Assembly: GCF_019891545.1 (NCBI RefSeq)
Contig: NZ_JAHDIU010000003.1
Span: 62,001-126,000, forward strand
From: Flavobacterium coralii
GTDB lineage: Bacteria > Bacteroidota > Bacteroidia > Flavobacteriales > Flavobacteriaceae
Direction of reading: 5' to 3'
DNA: 64,000 bases
Positions within the stretch are counted from its first letter, which is position 1, and each line of letters opens with the position of its first letter. Shown here in pieces: positions 36,173 to 43,623 of this stretch. The notes under the pieces were generated by a model. That model was not told the origin of the DNA. It made no database searches and saw nothing but the letters and a program-made list of their open reading frames with translations. A program made the translations under genes and the position numbers.

Positions 36173-37527
36173 TTACCAAAATAGCCTGGAAAAATATTTG
36201 GTTTAAGCCACTCAACACGCTGCTGAGCATCATATTGCTGACGGCAAGTGTGGCTATTATAACCCTACTGATTTTATTGCAGGAACAATTCGAAAAGAAA
36301 TTCAACAGTAATGTAGAGGGGATAGACCTTGTAATGGGGGCGCAGGGCAGTCCGTTACAGTTAATACTCTCAGCCGTTTACCAGGTAGATGCACCTACGG
36401 GTAACATCAGCTACACTGAAGCTAAAACATGGATGGACAACCCTTTTGTAGAGACCGCCATACCATTGGCTTTTGGCGATAACTACAATGGATTTAAAAT
36501 AGTGGGAACTACACCAGCCTACCTTGAGCATTATGGTGCTAAAATGGCACAGGGTAAAATTTTCAGGGAAAACTTTGAAGTAGTAGTTGGCAGCGCAGTA
36601 GCCGAAAAGATGCAGTTAAAGATTGGCGATGAATTTTTTGGGTCTCATGGTGACAGTGCGGAAGGAGAAGTACATGACACACATGCTTATACCGTTACCG
36701 GTATCGCCGCTAAAACAGGTAAAGTAGTAGATAACCTTATTTTATGCACAATACCAAGTGTATGGGCTATTCATGACCATGGGCATGACCATGAAGGAGA
36801 GAATGCCCATAATCACGAGCATGCAGAGGGCGAGGCTCACGACCACAATCATGAAGCTCATGCTCATGAAGGAAGTGATGCACATGACGATCACCACAAT
36901 CACGCTGAAGCTCACACACACGACCGTGAACATGACCATGACCACGATCATGACCATGAAGCTGAAATTAGCGAAGCAGGTAAAGAAATAACTGCTGTAC
37001 TCTTAAAAATGAAAAACAAGCCTGCCCTGTTGTCGTGGCAGTACATGATACCCATGAATACTAAAATGCAGGCGGCATCTCCTGGTAAAGAAATAAACCG
37101 CCTTTTCAGCTTGTTTGGGATAGGGTTACAGGCACTACAGTACCTTGCTTACGGCATTATGCTGATTTCAGGCATCAGTATATTCATAGCTTTGTTTAAT
37201 ACGCTAAAAGAGCGCAAGTATGAGTTTGCCCTGCTAAGGGTAAATGGTGCGAGCCGTACTGAGTTATTATCTTTAGTATTAATAGAAAGCCTTATTTTAT
37301 GTGTTACGGGCTTTGTGTTTGGAACGATTGTTGGAAGGATTGGTTTGGTTTTAATATCCGGATCGTCTGAAGAGGAGTTTAAAATGTCTTTTAATCCTTT
37401 TACCTTTGTGTGGGATAAAGAAGGATATTTATTCCTGCTTACAATAGCTGTGGGAATTATTGCGGCGCTGATACCGGCAATTAAAGCCTATAGTCTCAAT
37501 ATATCTAAAACACTTGCAAATGCGTAA
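36169..37527 (+). CDS. FtsX/MacB-type ABC permease with a His-rich periplasmic loop
   Basis: A 452-residue membrane protein. A first helix (about 16-37) is followed by a long periplasmic MacB-like domain and three C-terminal helices (about 322-345, 365-390, 420-445), the FtsX layout with the ERKYEFALLRVNGASR cytoplasmic loop. Inside the periplasmic domain, residues 202-263 are almost only His, Asp, Glu, Ala and Asn, with 23 histidines in 62 residues. Such a stretch usually binds Zn, Cu, Ni or Co. It overlaps the ATPase gene and runs into an exported protein with a CFFCG motif. I infer a metal-linked transporter or metal sensor. Confidence 0.9.
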   Translation: MITKIAWKNIWFKPLNTLLSIILLTASVAIITLLILLQEQFEKKFNSNVEGIDLVMGAQGSPLQLILSAVYQVDAPTGNISYTEAKTWMDNPFVETAIPLAFGDNYNGFKIVGTTPAYLEHYGAKMAQGKIFRENFEVVVGSAVAEKMQLKIGDEFFGSHGDSAEGEVHDTHAYTVTGIAAKTGKVVDNLILCTIPSVWAIHDHGHDHEGENAHNHEHAEGEAHDHNHEAHAHEGSDAHDDHHNHAEAHTHDREHDHDHDHDHEAEISEAGKEITAVLLKMKNKPALLSWQYMIPMNTKMQAASPGKEINRLFSLFGIGLQALQYLAYGIMLISGISIFIALFNTLKERKYEFALLRVNGASRTELLSLVLIESLILCVTGFVFGTIVGRIGLVLISGSSEEEFKMSFNPFTFVWDKEGYLFLLTIAVGIIAALIPAIKAYSLNISKTLANA

Positions 37528-38014
37528 AACAATTTTTATACTTACAACACTTTTATTTGCCGGATTTATGCTTACATCGGCAGTTACACCATCATCATAT
37601 TCAAAAACGGATAAGGCATTATATACTACAGCCGTTGCCGATACCCTTTCCTGGAAGTTGCTGGGGCAGATAAAATATGTGAAGAGAGTGACGGATGACT
37701 ATCCTGAAGGCGTAATGTTCCCGATTGTAAATACAACCCTGAAAGCAAAGAACAAGAAGCCTATAGTAATGAGTGGTTTTATTATCCCCATAGATAATAA
37801 GACTTACGCGCTGAGTAAGAACGTATTTGCTTCCTGTTTTTTTTGCGGACAGGCCGGGCCGGAAACCATTATGGGCATAAAGTTTAAAGACCCTTTTATC
37901 AGGCTTAAAACCGACCAGTATGTAACCCTGCAGGGAAATTTCCGTTATAATGACAGTGATGTTGACGATTGGATTTATCATATAGATAATGCTGTAATTG
38001 TAAAAGGCAGATAA
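37520..38014 (+). CDS. Exported protein with CFFCG motif (DUF3299-like)
   Basis: A 164-residue protein from the ATG at 37520, which overlaps the permease stop by eight bases; the frame also has a TTG at 37514. Residues 1-22 are a signal peptide. The rest is a compact beta domain: WKLLGQIKYV, then PIVMSGFIIPIDNKTYALSKNVFASCFFCGQAGPE and later YVTLQGNF. The layout recalls DUF3299 proteins, which I remember next to Zur-controlled zinc ABC operons such as Vibrio zrg, but I cannot confirm the family. The two Cys of CFFCG could bind metal or form a disulfide. Its overlap with the permease suggests it works with that transporter. Confidence 0.75.
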   Translation: MRKTIFILTTLLFAGFMLTSAVTPSSYSKTDKALYTTAVADTLSWKLLGQIKYVKRVTDDYPEGVMFPIVNTTLKAKNKKPIVMSGFIIPIDNKTYALSKNVFASCFFCGQAGPETIMGIKFKDPFIRLKTDQYVTLQGNFRYNDSDVDDWIYHIDNAVIVKGR

Positions 38015-38703
38015 TGCGTATAGCCGGGAAAAAGACAGTTTTTTTTGACCTCGACCATACTTTGTGGGATTTTGAGAAAAACTCTGCGCTTGCATTTGAA
38101 ACCATACTTAAAAAGCATAAAGTAGGGGTAGATGCGCAGGTTTTTGTGAAAGAGTATGTGCCAATTAACATGAAGTACTGGAAACTGTACCGTGATGGGC
38201 ACATAAGTCAGCAGCAGCTTCGCTATGGCAGGCTTAAAGATGCTTTTGATACACTGCAATATGATATGGATGATGTACTGCTTGAGTTGTTATCTGAAGA
38301 TTATATTGCACATCTACCTACTTTTAATCATTTATATGAAGGGGCAACAGAACTTTTAGAATACCTTAAACCAAAGTACAGCCTGCATATAATTACAAAT
38401 GGTTTTCATACCGTACAGGAAGGCAAACTTAAAAATGCCGGAATACTCCATTATTTTACAACAGTTACCAACTCTGAGCTGGCGGGGTGCAAAAAGCCGC
38501 ACCCGGATATTTTTGAATATGCCATAAAAGCTGCCGGGGCAGAGAAAGCAACAAGCATAATGATAGGTGATTGTATAGAAGCCGATGTGCAGGGTGCAAT
38601 CAGTTGCGGGCTTGATGCCATATATTTTAACGAGTTTAATAAAGAAGCGCACCCATCGGTAGTACAGGTGCAGCACCTTTCCCAAATCAAGAACTTACTT
38701 TAA
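38014..38703 (+). CDS. HAD-superfamily hydrolase, YjjG-type nucleotidase
   Basis: A 229-residue cytoplasmic phosphatase. HAD motif I is FFDLDHTLWDF with Asp12 and Asp14, motif II is ITNGF (about 129-133), motif III Lys is in CKKPHPDIF (about 158-166), and motif IV is GDCIEAD (about 189-195). The DHTLWDFEKNS start and overall length match YjjG-like pyrimidine 5'-nucleotidases, which can clear non-canonical nucleotides. Its ATG shares one base with the stop of the preceding gene (TAATG), so it belongs to the ABC operon by position, although a functional link is not obvious. Confidence 0.88.
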   Translation: MRIAGKKTVFFDLDHTLWDFEKNSALAFETILKKHKVGVDAQVFVKEYVPINMKYWKLYRDGHISQQQLRYGRLKDAFDTLQYDMDDVLLELLSEDYIAHLPTFNHLYEGATELLEYLKPKYSLHIITNGFHTVQEGKLKNAGILHYFTTVTNSELAGCKKPHPDIFEYAIKAAGAEKATSIMIGDCIEADVQGAISCGLDAIYFNEFNKEAHPSVVQVQHLSQIKNLL

Positions 38704-38707
38704 AGCG

Positions 38708-39448
38708 ATGAAAAAATTACTTTTTTGCTTATTGATGCTATGTGCCGTAACTGGCTTTGCACAGGACCTGAACAGCTATAAATATGTTGTAGTGCCGGAC
38801 AGGTTTGAACTGCAAAGGGCGACAGGCGAATTTAACCTGAACAACCTTGTGGCGATGATGTTTGAAAAAAATGGCTTTACTGTTTACAGGGGGCAGGAAC
38901 TGCCTGATGAATTAATTATGAACCGCTGTAAAGCGTTGTATGCTGATTTAGCAAAAGAGTCGAACATGCTTAAAACAGGGGTAATAATTAAGCTGAAAGA
39001 CTGTAAAGGTAAAGAAGTTTTTGTTTCTGAAAAAGGAGAGAGCAAGCAGAAGAATGTACAAAGGGCATATTATGAAGCGTTACGCGAAGCATCAGCTTCG
39101 GTGGAAGCACTGAATTATCAGTATAATGGCGAAACTGAAACTGTAACCATACAAACACCTGTGACTAAAACGGAAACGGTTACGGTTTATGTGCCTTCTG
39201 CCACTCCGCAGGCAGAGCAGGTTGTAAATATTGATATGTTGTTTGCACAGCCTATTGCCAATGGCTATCAACTGGTAGACAGTACCCCTAAAGTAGTGCT
39301 TAAAATATATAAAACCTCTCAACAGGACTCATTTACTGCAGTAGGTGAAGGTAAAAATGGCGTTGTTTTTAAGAAAGGTAACGACTGGTTTTTTGAATAC
39401 TACCAAAATGACAAATTAATAAGCGAAAAGCTAAATATCAAGTTTTAG
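38708..39448 (+). CDS. Exported protein of unknown function
   Basis: A 246-residue protein that starts four bases after the HAD gene. Residues 1-18 are a signal peptide ending GFA-Q. The mature part begins LNSYKYVVVPDRFELQ, with a predicted alpha-beta domain to about residue 140 (GVIIKLKDCKGKEVFVSEKGESKQ, then an amphipathic helix YYEALREASASVEAL). A Thr/Val-rich linker (about 140-170) leads to a C-terminal beta-rich part of about 75 residues. I do not recognise the family; the first part recalls periplasmic domains that measure oxidised or unfolded targets only in a general way, so I assign nothing. Confidence 0.75.
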   Translation: MKKLLFCLLMLCAVTGFAQDLNSYKYVVVPDRFELQRATGEFNLNNLVAMMFEKNGFTVYRGQELPDELIMNRCKALYADLAKESNMLKTGVIIKLKDCKGKEVFVSEKGESKQKNVQRAYYEALREASASVEALNYQYNGETETVTIQTPVTKTETVTVYVPSATPQAEQVVNIDMLFAQPIANGYQLVDSTPKVVLKIYKTSQQDSFTAVGEGKNGVVFKKGNDWFFEYYQNDKLISEKLNIKF

Positions 39449-39477
39449 TCATAAAGCTTTATTCTGACTTCTGAATT

Positions 39478-40755
39478 TTAATATCCGTACTTATCGCGCC
39501 AGCGGTTTTTTAAAAATTCCCTTGTGCTGTTTTCGCGGCTGTTTTGCCCCGGGTCATAAAATTTTGTCCCGCTGATATCATCAGGTAAAAATTCCTGGTC
39601 GGCAAAATTATTATTGTAATCGTGGGCATATTTATATTCATCACCATAGCCCAGTTCTTTCATTAGCTTGGTAGGAGCGTTGCGAAGGTGCAGCGGTACA
39701 GGCAGGTCGCCTGTTTGCCTTACCACCTGTTGTGCTTTGCCGATAGCCATATAGCTTGCATTGCTTTTAGGCGATGTGGCAAGGTAGACAGCACACTGGC
39801 TCAGTACAATCCTTGATTCAGGGTAACCTATAGTGCTCACCGCCTGAAAAGTATTATTAGCCATGATAAGTGCAGTTGGGTTGGCATTGCCAATATCTTC
39901 ACTTGCCAGGATCAGCATACGGCGGGCAATAAATTTCAGGTCTTCACCACCTTCAATCATCCTTGCAAGCCAGTAAACCGCTCCGTTAGGGTCGCTACCA
40001 CGCATTGACTTTATAAAAGCGGAAATTATGTCATAGTGCTGCTCACCTGTTTTGTCATATAAGACAGTATTTTTTTGGGCAAGCTGCATTACCCTTTCGT
40101 TGGTAATAACAATATCGTCTCCTTCAGATGCATTCACTACAAGCTCAAAAACATTCAGCAGCTTACGCCCGTCCCCGCCCGATAGCCTCAGTAACGCCTC
40201 AGTTTCCTTCAGTTCAATATTTTTCTGCTTCAGCACCTCATCTTTAGCCATGGCGCGGTGCAGCAGCGCTTCAAGGTCTTCACGTGAAAAGGCCTCCAGT
40301 ACATATACCTGGCAACGCGATAGCAAAGCCGGTATCACTTCAAAGCTCGGGTTTTCGGTAGTGGCGCCAATAAGTGTAACCCAGCCTTTTTCTACTGCTG
40401 CAAGGAGCGAATCCTGTTGCGATTTGCTAAAGCGGTGTATCTCATCGATAAATAATATAGGATTTTTAGTTGTGAATAACCCGCCGCTTTGCTTGGCTTT
40501 TTCGATTACATCACGCACTTCTTTTACCCCTGAATTAATAGCACTAAGCTCATAAAACGGGCGTTTAGATTCGTGTGCAATAATTTGTGCAAGCGTGGTT
40601 TTGCCTGTTCCCGGTGGCCCCCAAAGTATTAATGATGGTATAATGCCACGGCTTATCTGGTGCGTTAATGAGCCGTTAAGCCCCACCAGGTGCAACTGGC
40701 TTATATATTCTGATAACTGCTGTGGGCGTATGCGTTCTGCCAAAGGTGCTTCCAT
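39478..40755 (-). CDS. rarA: Replication-associated recombination protein A (RarA/MgsA)
   Basis: A 425-residue AAA+ ATPase of the clamp-loader group. Walker A is GPPGTGKT (46-53), Walker B is FIDEIHRFSKSQQDSLL (about 98-114), sensor 1 is GATTENPSFE (about 126-135), and the C-terminal tetramerisation part has SMRGSDPNGAVYWLARMIEGGEDLKFIARRM. It acts at stalled replication forks. It converges on the unknown exported gene without a clear terminator. A near-consensus -7, TAATTTTA, lies just upstream of the ATG. Confidence 0.95.
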   Translation of the reverse strand: MEAPLAERIRPQQLSEYISQLHLVGLNGSLTHQISRGIIPSLILWGPPGTGKTTLAQIIAHESKRPFYELSAINSGVKEVRDVIEKAKQSGGLFTTKNPILFIDEIHRFSKSQQDSLLAAVEKGWVTLIGATTENPSFEVIPALLSRCQVYVLEAFSREDLEALLHRAMAKDEVLKQKNIELKETEALLRLSGGDGRKLLNVFELVVNASEGDDIVITNERVMQLAQKNTVLYDKTGEQHYDIISAFIKSMRGSDPNGAVYWLARMIEGGEDLKFIARRMLILASEDIGNANPTALIMANNTFQAVSTIGYPESRIVLSQCAVYLATSPKSNASYMAIGKAQQVVRQTGDLPVPLHLRNAPTKLMKELGYGDEYKYAHDYNNNFADQEFLPDDISGTKFYDPGQNSRENSTREFLKNRWRDKYGY

Positions 40756-40852
40756 AACGTAAAATTACAGATTTGGTTGAAATCTGCATGTTTTAAAAAT
40801 GCTAAATACTACTTTGCAACAACAACCGTTGTATTAAACCAGCCAATACATT

Positions 40853-41725
40853 ATGAAGATAAAACTACTATTACTGCTGCTGCCGTTAGCAATACAGTTA
40901 CACGCACAACAACAAACGTTACGATTTATAGAGCAGGGTACAGGTAAGCCGGTTACAGATGCAGATGTTTATACCGATTCTGTTTTTGTAGCGCCTACTA
41001 ATTATAATGGCAATGTAAAGGTTGATATGCAGTATAACTTTAAAACTATTATTGTAAGCCATATTAATTATGCAACACGTGTCATTCCTAAAGATTCTGT
41101 TGCTTTGCGCAGGGTTTTCGAATTAAAAAAGAACAGCAATGTACTTAATGAAGTTTTAATAGATATCAAATCCGGTAAAGATACGCTGGCTCCGCTCCAC
41201 CTCAATTTTTCGTATGGCGATAAGGTTGCAAGGCTTATTGAAGCCCCTGCCGGCAGGCTGATAACAAAACTGAAGTTCAGGGTAACCAACGGTAATAATT
41301 CAGGTGTAAAAGGCCTGAAGTTTCTTCCCTTTAAAGCCAATGTATATGCTTTAGATACAATAACAAACATGCCGGGTAATCCCTTACTTGGCAAAGATAT
41401 ACTGGTAGAAAATAAAGAAGGGAACAAATGGGTCACAGCAGACATCAGCAGCTATAACATCAGGATTCCGCCACAGGGAGCCTGCATTGTCTTTATTATC
41501 CCTGCCTATGAAGACGGCCTATATGAAACTTTCTGGATACAATCTAAAACAGGGCTTATATCTGCCGTGCCTAATTTAAAGCATAAAATTCGGTTTACGA
41601 AAGGCAACTCTTTTATATATACTTCTTTTATTCCGAATGAATATGGCGAACTGAGCGGAAAGGAATGGCGCGCAGTGGGTAAATGGGATTATGTTATTGA
41701 AGCGGAAACAGTAGTAGCTAACTGA
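40853..41725 (+). CDS. Exported protein with carboxypeptidase-regulatory-like domain
   Basis: A 290-residue protein. Residues 1-19 are a signal peptide (MKIKLLLLLLPLAIQLHAQ). Residues about 20-95 resemble the beta-sandwich found at the start of SusC proteins: LRFIEQGTGKPVTDADVYTDS, NGNVKVDMQ and IIVSHINYATRVIP. The remaining 190 residues are beta-rich with SYNIRIPPQGACIVFI and no metal-binding motif seen. Related Bacteroidota proteins are described only as hypothetical. It probably sits in the periplasm or at the outer membrane. Confidence 0.75.
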   Translation: MKIKLLLLLLPLAIQLHAQQQTLRFIEQGTGKPVTDADVYTDSVFVAPTNYNGNVKVDMQYNFKTIIVSHINYATRVIPKDSVALRRVFELKKNSNVLNEVLIDIKSGKDTLAPLHLNFSYGDKVARLIEAPAGRLITKLKFRVTNGNNSGVKGLKFLPFKANVYALDTITNMPGNPLLGKDILVENKEGNKWVTADISSYNIRIPPQGACIVFIIPAYEDGLYETFWIQSKTGLISAVPNLKHKIRFTKGNSFIYTSFIPNEYGELSGKEWRAVGKWDYVIEAETVVAN

Positions 41726-41774
41726 CATTTTAACAGTAAATTACTTTTGGTTAATTTTTTGAAGCGGTAGCTGC

Positions 41775-42596
41775 ATGACCAATAACGACAACCGCTTTAC
41801 TTTTTCTGCATCCGTGTTTACATGGCCTTTACTGGGTGTACTGGTATTGTGGCTTATATACTGGATAGAGGTAAAATTCCATATATATTTAAACCATTAC
41901 GGTGTATATCCGCGTACGCTTAAAGGCATGCGCGGAATACTTTTTAGCCCGTTTCTGCATGGCAGCCTGGAACATTTATATAATAATTCTGTGGCACTTG
42001 TAGTGCTTATAGCCGCACTACGATTTTTTTACCGCAGGCACGCATTACAAATTATAGGTTATGGTATAGTATTGTCGGGTTTTATAACGTGGCTGATAGG
42101 GCGGGAATCGTACCACATCGGCGCCAGTGGGCTGATTTATGTGCTGGTGAGCTTTATGTTCTTTAAAGGAATACAGACCGGTTATTACAGGCTGGTAGCA
42201 CTTTCGCTCACCATAATAATGTTATATGGCGGTATGATATGGTATGTTTTTCCTGATGTGGATGAAGGCATATCATGGGAGGGGCATTTGGGCGGTTTGG
42301 TTACCGGGTTTTTATTTTCAAGATTTTATGATTCGCCTGATTACCAAAAACCGATTGTATATGACTGGCAGCGCCCTGACTTTGACCCGCAGCAGGATGC
42401 TTTTATGAAGCGTTTTGATGAGAATGGTAACTTTGTTAATCCGCCAAAGCCTGAACCTGAACCGGAACAAGAAACAGATTCAGGTAATGCAATACCCCAT
42501 TCTGCAACCATACCCGGAATTACAATATTGTACCAATATAAGCCTGTACAGCAGCAAGCTCCTGAAAATAATCCTGAAAAAGAAGAAGGTGCGTAA
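41775..42596 (+). CDS. Rhomboid-family intramembrane serine protease
   Basis: A 273-residue membrane protein with six predicted helices between about 15 and 182. The catalytic Ser118 lies in GASG (116-119) and His171 in WEGHLGG (168-174); Asn71 after HLYNN (67-71) fits the oxyanion helper of the family. The enzyme cuts other membrane proteins within the bilayer. The C-terminal 85 residues are soluble, with a Pro/Glu run (PKPEPEPEQ), and probably cytoplasmic. It converges on rlmB with one base between stops. Confidence 0.92.
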   Translation: MTNNDNRFTFSASVFTWPLLGVLVLWLIYWIEVKFHIYLNHYGVYPRTLKGMRGILFSPFLHGSLEHLYNNSVALVVLIAALRFFYRRHALQIIGYGIVLSGFITWLIGRESYHIGASGLIYVLVSFMFFKGIQTGYYRLVALSLTIIMLYGGMIWYVFPDVDEGISWEGHLGGLVTGFLFSRFYDSPDYQKPIVYDWQRPDFDPQQDAFMKRFDENGNFVNPPKPEPEPEQETDSGNAIPHSATIPGITILYQYKPVQQQAPENNPEKEEGA

Positions 42597-42597
42597 A

Positions 42598-43335
42598 CTA
42601 CATACGCTGCCTTACTGCCTCATATAAAAAGGCACCGCATGCAACCGATACATTTAGCGATGATATGCTGCCATACATAGGCAGCTTTGCCTTTTCATCG
42701 GTTATTTTAAGTACCGAAGGATTTATACCCCTGTCCTCACTACCCATAACTATGGCAACGGGTGCGGTAAAATCAATATCATATATTGTGTCGTCGGTTT
42801 TCTCTGTGGCAGCAACGGTTTTAATACCGCATGCCTGCAAATGGAAAATAGCATCTTTAATATGGGCTACTTTGCATATAGGCACATTAAAAACAGCCCC
42901 GGCAGATGTTTTAACGGTATCACCGTTAACAGGTGCGGCGCCTTGCTTTTGTACGATAATACCGTTAACGCCTGTACACTCTGCAGTTCGGATTATTGCG
43001 CCGAAATTGCGCGCATCGCTCAGCTGGTCGAGTATCAGGAACAGCGGGGTCTTCCCGCTTTCCAGCACACTTTCGGTTAAAGTTTCAAGGTCATGAAACG
43101 CCACCGGCGATATACTTGCCACGGCGCCCTGGTGGTTATTGCGTGTAAGCCTGTTAAGCTTTTCAACAGGAACATAGCTAAAGTTGATATTATGTTGCTT
43201 TAAAACCTTCATCAAATCGCGCATAAGGTCGCCCTGTGCGTCTTTCTGAATAAAAACCTTATCTACTTCTTTTCCTGAATGTATCGCCTCTATTATGGCG
43301 CGTATGCCGAATATCTGGTGTTCCTTATTTTCCAT
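42598..43335 (-). CDS. rlmB: 23S rRNA (guanosine-2'-O)-methyltransferase RlmB
   Basis: A 245-residue SPOUT methyltransferase. An N-terminal L30-like substrate-binding domain (about 1-75, with IFGIRAIIEAI) leads to the trefoil-knot domain with motif 1 LDQLSDARNFGAIIRTAE (about 100-117), motif 2 VMGSEDRGI (about 195-203) and motif 3 SISSLNVSVACGAFLYE (about 222-238). The members methylate G2251 of 23S rRNA using SAM. A consensus -7 element ends only four bases before the ATG. Confidence 0.94.
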   Translation of the reverse strand: MENKEHQIFGIRAIIEAIHSGKEVDKVFIQKDAQGDLMRDLMKVLKQHNINFSYVPVEKLNRLTRNNHQGAVASISPVAFHDLETLTESVLESGKTPLFLILDQLSDARNFGAIIRTAECTGVNGIIVQKQGAAPVNGDTVKTSAGAVFNVPICKVAHIKDAIFHLQACGIKTVAATEKTDDTIYDIDFTAPVAIVMGSEDRGINPSVLKITDEKAKLPMYGSISSLNVSVACGAFLYEAVRQRM

Positions 43336-43339
43336 GCTG

Positions 43340-43347
43340 CAAAGATA
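43340..43347 (-). promoter_or_regulatory. -7 element immediately before the rlmB start
   Basis: On the minus strand TATCTTTG matches TAnnTTTG exactly and is followed by CAGC then ATG. Transcription would then start at or within a few bases of the start codon, giving a nearly leaderless mRNA. No clear TTG -33 element is seen. Confidence 0.5.
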
Positions 43348-43579
43348 ATGGTTAGCATCAAGATTATAATTTTTTATTGTTTTAAGATTAAATCCACCTT
43401 CGTTTATTTTTTGTGCAGGTATAATTTATAATTATAGAAAGACAAGGCATAAAAGGTTTCAGTTATATCAGTCAAGCTGTTTTTACAGCATAACGCAAAT
43501 ATAATCTGCATAACAATTCGCTTTCTATTTCATAATGCTACTTTAAAAATCAGCTAATATCCTTAGCGTTTGTAACAGG

Positions 43580-43587
43580 TACTTTTG
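43580..43587 (+). promoter_or_regulatory. -7 promoter element of the T9SS phosphoesterase gene
   Basis: TACTTTTG matches TAnnTTTG, 36 bases before the ATG at 43624. There is no well-placed TTG. The rest of the 288-base gap (43336-43623) shows no ORF or RNA gene and is AT-rich. Confidence 0.45.
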
Positions 43588-43623
43588 GGCATATTTTTCT
43601 AAACTTTATTCACACAACGCAAC

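Noticed and set aside
36742-36991. Out-of-frame ORFs on both strands through the His-rich part of the ABC permease
   Set aside because: They arise from the repeated CAT/CAC/GAC codons and give Met/Thr or Val/Met-rich nonsense; the permease frame is clearly the real one.
39451-39462. ATAAAGCTTTAT as a terminator between the convergent unknown gene and rarA
   Set aside because: It is a 12-base palindrome without loop or T-run and is expected by chance in AT-rich DNA.
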